Assembly: GCF_003326795.1 (NCBI RefSeq)
Contig: NZ_JPWI01000002.1
Coordinates: 62,001 to 126,000 of the forward strand
DNA length: 64,000 nucleotides
Direction: 5' to 3'
From: Thalassospira profundimaris
Lineage (GTDB): Bacteria; Pseudomonadota; Alphaproteobacteria; Rhodospirillales; Thalassospiraceae
The notes under the pieces were generated by a model. That model did no database searches. It saw only the letters and a program-made list of their open reading frames with translations, and had not been told where the DNA came from. This document shows, piece after piece, positions 53,255 to 62,138 of the stretch (position 1 is its first letter; each line of letters starts with the position of its first letter). The position numbers were made by a program, and so were the translations under genes.

Positions 53255-53951
53255 TGGCCCCAACTTTAAACGAAGTCACATCAAACGATCCGGTGCAGAC
53301 CGCATCGCGGGTTTCATGGTCATGGAAGATACCGGCAATTGCGGCGCCGCGTCCCTTGGCTTCTTCAATCAACGCCAAAACAGTGGCACGATTTTGGGCG
53401 TCAAGCGATGCGGTCGGTTCATCAAGCAGCATGACCGGATAATCGGCAATAAAGCCGCGCGCAATATTCACGCGTTGTTGCTCGCCCCCGGAAAAGGTCA
53501 GCGGTGAAAGCTGCCACAGGCGTTCAGGAATACGAAGCCGGGTCAAAAGATCGCGCGCCTTGTCCATCGCAATCTCGCGGGCGGTGCCCAGTGCAACAAG
53601 CGGTTCGGCGACGATTTCAAGGGTCGGAACACGCGGGATCACGCGCAGGAACTGGCTGACATAACCCATCGTGCGTTTACGCACCTCAAGGATCGAATGC
53701 GGGCTGGCCGTGGTGATGTCCAGCCAGTCACCATCATGGAACACCTTGATGGACCCTTCTGAACATGTGTAATTGGCATAAAGCATGCGCATAAAGGTAC
53801 TTTTCCCCGAACCCGATTCACCGGTCAGCGCAATGCATTCTCCGGCTGACAGGGTGAATTCCACACCTTGAAAAACCGGAATGGTCACGCTGCCCTGGGT
53901 ATGGAGCGTAAAGCTTTTGCCAACGTTTTGAGCATGAAGCATTTCAGACAT
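53247..53951 (-). CDS. phnL: C-P lyase complex subunit PhnL (ABC-type)
   Basis: 234 residues from the ATG at 53951. Walker A GESGSGKST, signature FSGGEQQRVNIARGF, Walker B VMLLDEPTASLD. PhnL acts with PhnGHI in forming ribose 1-methylphosphonate 5-triphosphate; it is not a membrane transporter although it looks like one. 13 bases separate it from phnK. Confidence 0.93.
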   Translation of the reverse strand: MSEMLHAQNVGKSFTLHTQGSVTIPVFQGVEFTLSAGECIALTGESGSGKSTFMRMLYANYTCSEGSIKVFHDGDWLDITTASPHSILEVRKRTMGYVSQFLRVIPRVPTLEIVAEPLVALGTAREIAMDKARDLLTRLRIPERLWQLSPLTFSGGEQQRVNIARGFIADYPVMLLDEPTASLDAQNRATVLALIEEAKGRGAAIAGIFHDHETRDAVCTGSFDVTSFKVGAND

Positions 53952-53964
53952 TTTCTCGCCCCGG

Positions 53965-54747
53965 TCAGTTCTGAAGAATGGAAGAAACAAGCAACTGCGT
54001 ATAGGGATGCTGCGGGTCATCAAGAACCTGATCGGTCAGACCATGTTCAATCACCTTGCCCTGCTGCATTACCATCAGCCGGTGCGAAAGAAGCCTCGCA
54101 ACTGCCAGATCATGGGTGACGATAATCACCGCAAGATTAAGGTCGTGAACCAGCCCGCGCAGCAGATCGAGCAATCTGGCCTGAACAGAGACATCAAGGC
54201 CACCCGTGGGTTCGTCCATGAAGACGAGACGCGGGCTGGTTACGAGGTTACGGGCAATTTGCAGACGTTGCTGCATGCCGCCCGAAAAGGTTGATGGCAG
54301 ATCATCAAGGCGCTCGGATGCAATTTCGACCTTGCCAAGCCAGCTGTCGGCGTTGCTGCGGATATTGGCGTAATGACGATCCCCGATTGCCATCAGGCGT
54401 TCGCCAATATTGGCCCCGGCACTGACATTCATGCGCAACCCGTCACGCGGGTTCTGGTGAACAAATGCCCAGTCGGTGCGCATCAACAGACGACGCTGGG
54501 CTTCGGACATCTGGTAAACATCGCGCACGCCATCAATGCGGGTGTGGTATTCCACTGTCCCCTTGGTTGGTTCCTGCTGGGCGGAAATGCTGCGCAGCAA
54601 AGTGGATTTTCCCGAACCGGATTCCCCCACAATGCCAAGTACTTCACCGGGGCGCAGTTCAAAGCTGACATCCTTGCAACCAACCCGGTCGCCATACATC
54701 ATGGTCAGGTTGTTAACGCGCAAAAGCGGATCAGTCATCTGGGTCAT
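53965..54747 (-). CDS. phnK: C-P lyase complex subunit PhnK (ABC-type)
   Basis: 260 residues. Walker A GESGSGKST, signature FSGGMQQRLQIARNL, Walker B VFMDEPTGGLDVSVQ. PhnK binds the PhnGHIJ core at PhnJ. ATG overlaps the phnJ stop as TAATG. Confidence 0.93.
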   Translation of the reverse strand: MTQMTDPLLRVNNLTMMYGDRVGCKDVSFELRPGEVLGIVGESGSGKSTLLRSISAQQEPTKGTVEYHTRIDGVRDVYQMSEAQRRLLMRTDWAFVHQNPRDGLRMNVSAGANIGERLMAIGDRHYANIRSNADSWLGKVEIASERLDDLPSTFSGGMQQRLQIARNLVTSPRLVFMDEPTGGLDVSVQARLLDLLRGLVHDLNLAVIIVTHDLAVARLLSHRLMVMQQGKVIEHGLTDQVLDDPQHPYTQLLVSSILQN

Positions 54748-55673
54748 TATTCTGCTGCCTTTTCGCGTGATGCATTGCCAAGAGGTTGGTCGTGATGTTG
54801 CGGGCCGCGATGGCCTGCTTCCTGTCGCTCGGCACAGTAATCGGTGTCCGAACAGACAAACATCCGGTTGCCTTGATCATCGAGAATGACTTCATCAAGG
54901 TAACTGTCATGTGCACCACACATGCCGCATTCGTCTTTCCATGTCTGGACTTCGAACGGGTGGTCCTCGAAATCGAGGCTTTTGACCTTGGTGTAGGGCG
55001 GCAGGGCATAGATGCGTTTTTCGCGCCCGGCCCCAAACAGCTGAAGGGCCGCCATATTGTTCATTTTCGGATTATCGAACTTCGGCGTTGGTGATGGGTC
55101 CATCACATAGCGATCATCGACCATCACCGGATAGGCATAGGTGGTGGCGATGTGGCCATGGCGTGCAATATCTTCATAAAGTTTCACATGCATCAGGCCG
55201 TATTCTTCAAGCGCATGCATCTTGCGTGTTTCGGTTTCGCGCGGTTCAAGGAAACGAAGTGGCTCGGGGATCGGTACCTGATAGACAAGAACCTGATCTT
55301 CGCGCAGTTCCTTTTCCGGGATGCGGTGGCGGGTTTGAATGATCGATGCCTCGGCGGTCTTTTCGGTCGTCGCGACATTTGCCGTCTTGGCAAAGAACTG
55401 ACGGATCGAAACTGCATTGGTGGTGTCATCCGCCCCCTGATCAATGACTTTAAGGGTATCATTCGGGCCAATGACGGCGGCGGTCACCTGCACGCCGCCC
55501 GTGCCCCAGCCATAAGGCATCGGCATTTCACGACCGGCAAACGGAACCTGATAGCCCGGAATTGCGACGGCCTTAAGAAGGGCACGCCGGATCATCCGTT
55601 TGGTTTGTTCATCAAGATAGGCGAAATTATAGGCCGTTGCCCCATCCGCCGGATTATTCGCAAGTTGTTCCAT
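54747..55673 (-). CDS. phnJ: C-P lyase PhnJ (radical SAM)
   Basis: 308 residues from the ATG at 55673 (GGAG 7 bases upstream). PhnJ motifs: PYGWGTGGVQVTAAVIGP, DPSPTPKFDNPKMNNMAALQ, and the cysteine cluster ECGMCGAHD with VCSDTDYC, which holds the Fe-S cluster and catalytic cysteine. It cleaves the carbon-phosphorus bond to give alkane plus ribose 1,2-cyclic phosphate 5-phosphate. All key cysteines are present. The C-terminal tail after the last cysteine is His-rich. Confidence 0.96.
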   Translation of the reverse strand: MEQLANNPADGATAYNFAYLDEQTKRMIRRALLKAVAIPGYQVPFAGREMPMPYGWGTGGVQVTAAVIGPNDTLKVIDQGADDTTNAVSIRQFFAKTANVATTEKTAEASIIQTRHRIPEKELREDQVLVYQVPIPEPLRFLEPRETETRKMHALEEYGLMHVKLYEDIARHGHIATTYAYPVMVDDRYVMDPSPTPKFDNPKMNNMAALQLFGAGREKRIYALPPYTKVKSLDFEDHPFEVQTWKDECGMCGAHDSYLDEVILDDQGNRMFVCSDTDYCAERQEAGHRGPQHHDQPLGNASREKAAE

Positions 55674-55677
55674 GGAA

Positions 55678-56811
55678 TTACTCCGCGGCTTCGGGTTGGG
55701 ATTTCGCTTCATCGGCTTCAAGCTTGGCCAGTCTTTCTTCGACTTCGGCCCGCATGCGACGGACAAGTTCAAGTTCGCCCTGAAAATCGACGTAATGCGG
55801 CAGCTTGATATGTTCGACAAAGCCGGTCGACTGGACATTGTCGCTGTGTTCCATGACGAACTCGCTGTCCTGTGCCGGGCCCATGATCTGTTCGCCCATT
55901 TCATCGGCGCGCATGGCGCGATCAACCAGCGCCATGGAAATCGCCTTGCGCTCGTTCTGGCCAAAGACAAGGCCATAGCCACGGGTAAATTGCGGAAGCT
56001 TCGTCTTCGATCCCTTGAACTTGTTGACCGTTTCACATTCGGTCAGTTCGATATCGCCGATATCAATGGCAAAGCCGAGTTCTTCGGGCTCGATCTCAAC
56101 CGATACGGTGCCATAGCGGATTTCACCGACAAAGGCGTGGCTGTTGGCATAGCCGCGCTGGGTTGAATAGCCAAGGGCAAGGACAAAGCCCTCATCGCCG
56201 CGGGTCAGGTTCTGCAAACGAAGGTCTCGACCAGCCGGGAACTTGATCGGTTCGCGCGTCAGGTCGGCGACCGGCGCGGTGTCATCGACCGGTACCGGTT
56301 CATCCTGAATAAGGCCTTCGTAATTCAGGATGTCATCCAGAACGCGCGGCATGTTTTCATCGACCGGATGTTCGCCACTTGGTGCATCAAGCGGGTCTTC
56401 ACTATTTGCCATCAGGGTGAAATCGAGAAGGCGATGGGTATAGTCAAAGGTCGGGCCCAAAATCTGACCGCCCGGGAGGTCTTTGAACGTTGCCGAAATG
56501 CGGCGGGACACATCCATATCCGCGGTCCTGATCGGTTTGGAAAAGGCAAAGCGCGGCAATGTCGTGCGATAGGCGCGCATCAAAAAGATCGCCTCGATCA
56601 AATCACCGCGTCCCTGCTTGATGGCAAGGGCGGCCAGATCGCGGTCATAAAGCGATCCTTCGGCCATGACCCGGGTGACGGACAGCGACAATTGCTGTTC
56701 GATCTGATCGGTTTCGATCTCGGCAATTTTCTTGTCGCCACGGCGCTGTTCGGCAAGCAGCCGGTGGGCATTGTTGATGGCGCGTTCGCCACCTTTAACG
56801 GCAACATACAT
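55678..56811 (-). CDS. phnI: C-P lyase complex subunit PhnI
   Basis: 377 residues, full family length. MYVAVKGGERAINNAHRLLA at the start, QLSLSVTRVMAEGSLYDRDL and ISATFKDLPGGQILGPTFDY are characteristic. PhnI is the nucleosidase-like catalytic subunit that puts ribose on the phosphonate with PhnG, PhnH and PhnL. 2 bases after phnH. Confidence 0.95.
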   Translation of the reverse strand: MYVAVKGGERAINNAHRLLAEQRRGDKKIAEIETDQIEQQLSLSVTRVMAEGSLYDRDLAALAIKQGRGDLIEAIFLMRAYRTTLPRFAFSKPIRTADMDVSRRISATFKDLPGGQILGPTFDYTHRLLDFTLMANSEDPLDAPSGEHPVDENMPRVLDDILNYEGLIQDEPVPVDDTAPVADLTREPIKFPAGRDLRLQNLTRGDEGFVLALGYSTQRGYANSHAFVGEIRYGTVSVEIEPEELGFAIDIGDIELTECETVNKFKGSKTKLPQFTRGYGLVFGQNERKAISMALVDRAMRADEMGEQIMGPAQDSEFVMEHSDNVQSTGFVEHIKLPHYVDFQGELELVRRMRAEVEERLAKLEADEAKSQPEAAE

Positions 56812-56813
56812 GG

Positions 56814-57422
56814 TTAAATGACCTCAATCCGGGTGGTGCGCGAAAGGGCGGCAATCTTGGTCGGGCTTGCGAAAATCACATCAACCCCGCACGGGAACAT
56901 GTGATGGTTTTCCGCACGCCATGCGTGGAAGCTTGCGGGCAGTTTTTTGATATCAAGATCATGGCTGTCCTTGATCCCCGGTCCGGTCAGTTTCATGGCC
57001 GGGGCGTTGGAAATCTCATCAACCATCAGGATCAGGGTTGCCGATTGATCAGGATATTCAGCATTGCCAACCGAAAGGTGGGTGATGAAGGAAAGATCAT
57101 CATCAATGCGGGCGACTGCGAAATCGGCCTTGGCTACGTCATCGCTGATCGGGCAACCGCAATGGAATTTCAGATGATCCGTTGCGGCCTTGGTCACGCA
57201 GGTTGGCGATAACCATATGGTGGTGTCCATATCGGCCATGGCAAGAAGGGTGGCGGTGGTGGTTGCATTCAGGCCATCGGGTGTCGCCACCGAAACGGGC
57301 ACATCATAGATGCGCCCCGGACGGGACAGGGCATCTAGCAGAACACGAAAAACCGCATTGGAATCAAATGCGGCATGGTCAAAGCCCGGCAGCAGCTCGC
57401 TTGTCTGGGATTGCAGGGTCAT
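56814..57422 (-). CDS. phnH: C-P lyase complex subunit PhnH
   Basis: 202 residues. GFDHAAFDSNAVFRVLLDAL and SRPGRIYDVPV near the start and LPASFHAWRAENHHMFPCGV near the end match PhnH. It is a PLP-transferase-like fold without cofactor in the PhnGHIJ core. Overlaps phnG by 4 bases. Confidence 0.93.
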   Translation of the reverse strand: MTLQSQTSELLPGFDHAAFDSNAVFRVLLDALSRPGRIYDVPVSVATPDGLNATTTATLLAMADMDTTIWLSPTCVTKAATDHLKFHCGCPISDDVAKADFAVARIDDDLSFITHLSVGNAEYPDQSATLILMVDEISNAPAMKLTGPGIKDSHDLDIKKLPASFHAWRAENHHMFPCGVDVIFASPTKIAALSRTTRIEVI

Positions 57423-57934
57423 TCGTCTTCTCCGCGGACAAGGGTAAAGAAATCAACTTTGGTGGCCGCGACCTTGCGCGCATGTTCGTGTTTGGCATTG
57501 GCCTGTGCGGCGGCAAGATCATCAATGAAATCGCAGGCCGATCCATCGCGCAGCATGATTGCATCAAACAGGGCGGCATATTGTGCCTGCAACCGGTCGC
57601 GGCCTTTGACATAGGAATGGCCGACAGTGCCGTCAGACAGGGTCACGGCACAGCGCGTGACAGTCATTTCACCCAGATTGAAGCGCTGTCCGGCACCGCC
57701 AGCACGACCGCGTACCATGACCATGCCGATTTGTGGTTCGCGCAAATGGGACCATTTCACGTCGCTATAGGTATCAGCCCATTTTGTTTCCAGCACCGTA
57801 CGCGGCGTGCGGGCAAGAACCGACATCCAGCGCTGCCTTGCGGCAGTCACACCATCAACGGCCTTTGTCTGGGGGGGATTCAATGGATTGTGATCCTGGC
57901 CGGGCCCAGCGGTCTGGGCAGTTTGCGCCGTCAT
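57419..57934 (-). CDS. phnG: C-P lyase complex subunit PhnG
   Basis: 171 residues. RQRWMSVLARTPRTVLETKW, then MVMVRGRAGGAGQRFNLGEM and GHSYVKGRDRLQAQYAALFD are PhnG marks. The N-terminal extension of about 30 residues is Gln/Pro-rich and low complexity. First gene of the minus-strand operon, divergent from phnF. Confidence 0.92.
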   Translation of the reverse strand: MTAQTAQTAGPGQDHNPLNPPQTKAVDGVTAARQRWMSVLARTPRTVLETKWADTYSDVKWSHLREPQIGMVMVRGRAGGAGQRFNLGEMTVTRCAVTLSDGTVGHSYVKGRDRLQAQYAALFDAIMLRDGSACDFIDDLAAAQANAKHEHARKVAATKVDFFTLVRGEDE

Positions 57935-57961
57935 CTGTCTGATCCTTTTTCAAGCATGTCG

Positions 57962-57992
57962 ACAAATTTAAAATTTGTTTAGACGTCTATAC
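57962..57992. promoter_or_regulatory. Palindromes in the phnG-phnF divergent promoter
   Basis: Two elements lie side by side: ACAAATTT-A-AAATTTGT (57962-57978) and TAGACGTCTA (57980-57989). The latter runs into GTCTATAC (57985-57992), whose reverse complement GTATAGAC is the centre of the known mycobacterial PhnF operator TGGTATAGACCA. A PhnF autoregulatory site is the likely meaning. Confidence 0.5.
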
Positions 57993-58054
57993 ATATTCAC
58001 GTTATAAGACGATTTATCGACTTTGGCAAAGGTCTTGCGGTGAAAGTTTTGTGA

Positions 58055-58780
58055 ATGGGAAATGAGATGGATTGGGAGCCGGGGCTATCTATCTGGAAGC
58101 AAATTGAAAAACAGCTTCTTGCCGATATCGCGGAAGGTGTGTTTTCACCGGGGGACAAGATGCCGACCGAGATGGAACTTGTCCGTCGTTTCGGAGTGAA
58201 TCGCCATACAGTGCGCCGGGCAATGGCGGCACTTGTCGATACCAATGTGGTCCGCGTTGAACAGGGGCGTGGTGCCTTCGTTCAGGAACAAATTCTTGAT
58301 TATCCGTTGGGATCAAAAACCCGTTTCTCGCAAATTGTCTCGGGGCGTCATCGCCTGCCCGACAAACGACTGATCTCTTCAGAAGTCCTGAAGGCCAGTG
58401 TCACGGTCGCGCAGTTTCTTGATGTCAAACCGGGCACGCGCGTGATCGAGCTGTTTTCGGTATCGGAGGCCGATGGTGTGCCGCTTGCGGTGGCGACAAG
58501 CTATCTTCCGGCGGCGCGCTTTGACGGGATTGTCGAAATATTCGCCCAGACCAAATCCCTGACCGAGGCCCTGAAACGGTTCGGGATTGATGATTACAGC
58601 CGCAAGACGACCCGCATTTCTGCAACCTTGCCATCATCGCGTGTGGCAAGCCTGCTAAAACAGGCCAAGAACCGACCGGTTATCTCGACCGAAAGTGTCG
58701 ATATCGATTCAGCCGGGGTGCCGATTGAATATGGTGTGACGGCCTTTTCGAGTGATCGCGTGCAATTGATTGTCGAATAA
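58055..58780 (+). CDS. phnF: GntR/HutC-type regulator PhnF
   Basis: 241 residues. N-terminal GntR winged helix (WKQIEKQLLADIAEGVFSPG, then FGVNRHTVRRAMAALV) and C-terminal UTRA effector domain (RTTRISATLPSS; later PIEYGVTAFSSDRVQLIVE). Divergent from phnG, as for PhnF repressors of C-P lyase operons. Confidence 0.93.
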   Translation: MGNEMDWEPGLSIWKQIEKQLLADIAEGVFSPGDKMPTEMELVRRFGVNRHTVRRAMAALVDTNVVRVEQGRGAFVQEQILDYPLGSKTRFSQIVSGRHRLPDKRLISSEVLKASVTVAQFLDVKPGTRVIELFSVSEADGVPLAVATSYLPAARFDGIVEIFAQTKSLTEALKRFGIDDYSRKTTRISATLPSSRVASLLKQAKNRPVISTESVDIDSAGVPIEYGVTAFSSDRVQLIVE

Positions 58781-58884
58781 TCGAGCCTTTCAGTCCCCGC
58801 CCGCAAGGTGCGGAAAATAAAAGTGAGTTAACTAACTATCTCCGGGGTACTAGATTCAGCGACCGTCGATAATACATATACGCG

Positions 58885-59520
58885 TCAATATTCCCGACCG
58901 GGACGGGCTTTATAGACCGGGAAGCTGAGCTTGAATTTGATGGCGCAGGCCCGCAGCATGAACGCACAGAAAAATGCGATGAAGGCAACGGGGCCGCGTG
59001 GCAAATCAAGAAGGGCTGTGCCCACGACATAGATGCTCGCGCCCAGAAGTGCGCAGCTGATATAGATTTCCGGACGCAAGATCAGCGGGATTTCGTTACA
59101 GACCACGTCGCGAACCATGCCGCCAAAGGTCGCGGAAATCATACCCAGAATGATCGCGACAAGTGGCGAAACCCCAAGGTTAAGCCCGATTGCTGCACCG
59201 GTGACACCAAACATGGCAAGACCCAGCGCATCAAGCCAGATCAGGGCGACATAACGTCGTTCAACAAGATGTGCAGTGAAATAGGTAAACACCGCAGCCC
59301 CGATGCATGTCACCACCCAGGCCGGATCGCGGATCCAGAAAACCGGCGTTGCCCCGGTAATCACATCGCGTACCGTACCGCCCCCGATCCCTGTAAATGT
59401 CGCAATCAGAATGAAACCGACAACATCCATCTGACGTCGGGATGCTTCCAGCGCGCCGGTAATTGCAAAAACCGCAACCCCCGCCAATTCAAGCCAATAG
59501 ATAATCTGGGTAATGGTCAT
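58885..59520 (-). CDS. UPF0126/TRIC-like seven-helix membrane protein
   Basis: 211 residues from the ATG at 59520 (AGGA upstream). About seven membrane helices in two similar halves, each with a glycine-rich loop: TGIGGGTVRDVITG and ATFGGMVRDVVCNE. Members of this family (YicG and trimeric intracellular cation channel relatives) are cation channels; some sit beside glycine genes. No neighbour explains it here. Confidence 0.88.
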   Translation of the reverse strand: MTITQIIYWLELAGVAVFAITGALEASRRQMDVVGFILIATFTGIGGGTVRDVITGATPVFWIRDPAWVVTCIGAAVFTYFTAHLVERRYVALIWLDALGLAMFGVTGAAIGLNLGVSPLVAIILGMISATFGGMVRDVVCNEIPLILRPEIYISCALLGASIYVVGTALLDLPRGPVAFIAFFCAFMLRACAIKFKLSFPVYKARPGREY

Positions 59521-59530
59521 GACGTCCTGT

Positions 59531-60484
59531 CTAGCTTGTCTGTTGCGGAAGCGGGCGTTTGGTCGGTGTGCGCAACTTGGCAGCAACCACGTCTTCAAGC
59601 TGGTTGCGCAGCCATCGATGCGACGGATCATGCTGATAGCGTTGATGCCAGCACATATAGATCGGCAGATCAATCGTACCGGCCCGAAGTGTTGATAAAG
59701 GAACTTGGCTGCGGGCAAAGTCGCGCAGGGCATGTTGCTTTAGCAGGCTTGGCAATGTTGCGATCATCTGACTGCCCCGCAGAAATTCGGCAATGGCCGT
59801 GAAATTCGGCACCCGCAATACGATGTTACGATCAATCCCCTGATTTTCAAGAAGATCATCGAATTCAAGTGTGCGGTTATTGCCATATCTGACGGTGATA
59901 TGGCGCGCTGACAAATAGTCATCCTGACTGGTCGGGGCTTCGCGCATGTCAGGGTCATAAAAGACCATATAATGGTCGGTCAGAAGCCGTTTCTGAACAA
60001 TATCGACACCTTCGGGCGGGCGCGGCGAAATCAGAAGATCACAGCGGTTTTCGCGCAACAAGGCGGGGCCCGGCAAAAGCGACGGCACCACGGTCATGCG
60101 AATGTCGGCAAGCTGGCCTTGCAAGCGTGAAAACAGGCTTGGCAGTAAAAGATCTCGCTGCAGATCATTTGCGGCAATCGTCAAAGTCATCTCGGCTGCT
60201 TCGGGATCGAAATCCGCCCCGCTGGCAAAGGCCTGCATCTGATCAAGAAGAAAGCGTGCCTGTTCGGCCAGGCTTTGGGCATGGGCCGTTGCAACAATTC
60301 CGCGCCCGGATTTGGTGAAAAGCGGGTCACGCATGATCCGGCGCAGCTTGGTCAGATTGTGACTGACTGCTGACTGGGTGACGCCAAGCCGCTCGGCGGC
60401 GGCTGTTACCGATCCTTCTTCAAGGACGGCAAGAAACAGTCGCAAAGCATGACCGTCCAGTTCCAAATGATCGAAATTACTCAT
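59531..60484 (-). CDS. LysR-type regulator, probably of pcaHG
   Basis: 317 residues. N-terminal helix-turn-helix LRLFLAVLEEGSVTAAAERL then GVTQSAVSHNLTKLR, followed by the periplasmic-binding-like effector domain. Divergent from pcaH with a 101-base gap, so the likely activator of pcaHG, in the place of PcaQ. It is not an obvious PcaQ by sequence; the N-terminus FDHLELDGHALRLF is closer to NodD/LinR-type LysR proteins. Confidence 0.85.
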   Translation of the reverse strand: MSNFDHLELDGHALRLFLAVLEEGSVTAAAERLGVTQSAVSHNLTKLRRIMRDPLFTKSGRGIVATAHAQSLAEQARFLLDQMQAFASGADFDPEAAEMTLTIAANDLQRDLLLPSLFSRLQGQLADIRMTVVPSLLPGPALLRENRCDLLISPRPPEGVDIVQKRLLTDHYMVFYDPDMREAPTSQDDYLSARHITVRYGNNRTLEFDDLLENQGIDRNIVLRVPNFTAIAEFLRGSQMIATLPSLLKQHALRDFARSQVPLSTLRAGTIDLPIYMCWHQRYQHDPSHRWLRNQLEDVVAAKLRTPTKRPLPQQTS

Positions 60485-60491
60485 GAGTTAG

Positions 60492-60519
60492 ATGATAAAT
60501 CATGCATTTATTTTATGCA
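60492..60519. promoter_or_regulatory. Tandem dyads in the lysR-pcaH intergenic region
   Basis: ATGAT-AA-ATCAT (60492-60503) is followed at once by TGCAT-N7-ATGCA (60503-60519). Dyads of this size between divergent genes are typical LysR binding sites. Confidence 0.45.
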
Positions 60520-60537
60520 ATCGGCTGCGCAGGATGA

Positions 60538-61299
<762 letters not shown>

Positions 61300-61302
61300 T
61301 CC

Positions 61303-61932
61303 ATGGTGCAGTCACTTGATTATCTCAAAGAAACCGCATCCCAGACGGCGGGGCCCTATGTTCATATCGGACTGATCCCCAAACAGGCCGGCTTTGATAT
61401 TTTTGAAAACAACTTCACCAATATCATGGCCGATGAAAACACCCGGGGTGAACGGATCATCATCGAAGGCAGGGTGATTGACGGAACAGGCACGCCGCTT
61501 CGCGATGCGCTTCTGGAAATCTGGCAAGCCAATTCAGACGGGCGCTATAACCATGAACTTGACCGTCAGAAGCAAGGCCAGATCGACGAGCGTTTCCGTG
61601 GCTGGGGCCGTGCAGGGACCGATTTCGATACCGCTGTCTATCGGTTTGAAACCATCAAGCCCGGCGTGGTATCGGGGCGCAATGGTCTGGATATGGCCCC
61701 GCATATCAATTTCTGGATTGTCGCACGTGGCATCAATATCGGGTTGAACACCCGGATGTATTTTGCCGATGAGCAGGAAGCGAATGCCACTGATCCGGTC
61801 CTGAACCTGATTGAGCAAACCGAACGACGCAAAACCCTGATTGCCAACCGTGATGATAGCGGTCCTGTGCCGGTCTATCGGTTCGATATTGTTTTACAGG
61901 GTGAAAACGAAACCGTGTTTTTTGATGTCTGA
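61303..61932 (+). CDS. pcaG: Protocatechuate 3,4-dioxygenase alpha subunit PcaG
   Basis: 209 residues, 3 bases after pcaH. Same fold without the iron ligands, as expected: TASQTAGPYVHIGL, LEIWQANSDGRYNHELD, AGTDFDTAVYRFETIKPG and the end PVYRFDIVLQGENETVFF. It pairs with PcaH to form the active site. Confidence 0.94.
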   Translation: MVQSLDYLKETASQTAGPYVHIGLIPKQAGFDIFENNFTNIMADENTRGERIIIEGRVIDGTGTPLRDALLEIWQANSDGRYNHELDRQKQGQIDERFRGWGRAGTDFDTAVYRFETIKPGVVSGRNGLDMAPHINFWIVARGINIGLNTRMYFADEQEANATDPVLNLIEQTERRKTLIANRDDSGPVPVYRFDIVLQGENETVFFDV

Positions 61933-61968
61933 CGGGCGTTTAAACCGGCATTCTGGCTGATTTTAAGG

Positions 61969-62001
61969 AATGGCAGTCATGCTAAGTGGCTGCCATTTTT
62001 T
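61969..62001 (+). terminator. Terminator of pcaHG
   Basis: AATGGCAG (61969-61976) and CTGCCATT (61990-61997) with a 13-base loop and T to 62001, 36 bases after pcaG. Confidence 0.75.
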
Positions 62002-62138
62002 GTTGGAACTTCTTCTTCAAAACCGCATCTGCAATTCTTATATTCCCAACATTGCTGACGTGGTGGGTCAACCCGTCGCACCGAGGGCCGACAGACAACA
62101 AAAACAGACCCCGGTTTTGGAGAGTGAGAGGATCAGCC

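Noticed and set aside
61986-62138. Longer start for the diguanylate cyclase at GTG 61986
   Set aside because: That codon lies inside the pcaG terminator loop and the added 51 residues have no ribosome site; TTG at 62139 does.
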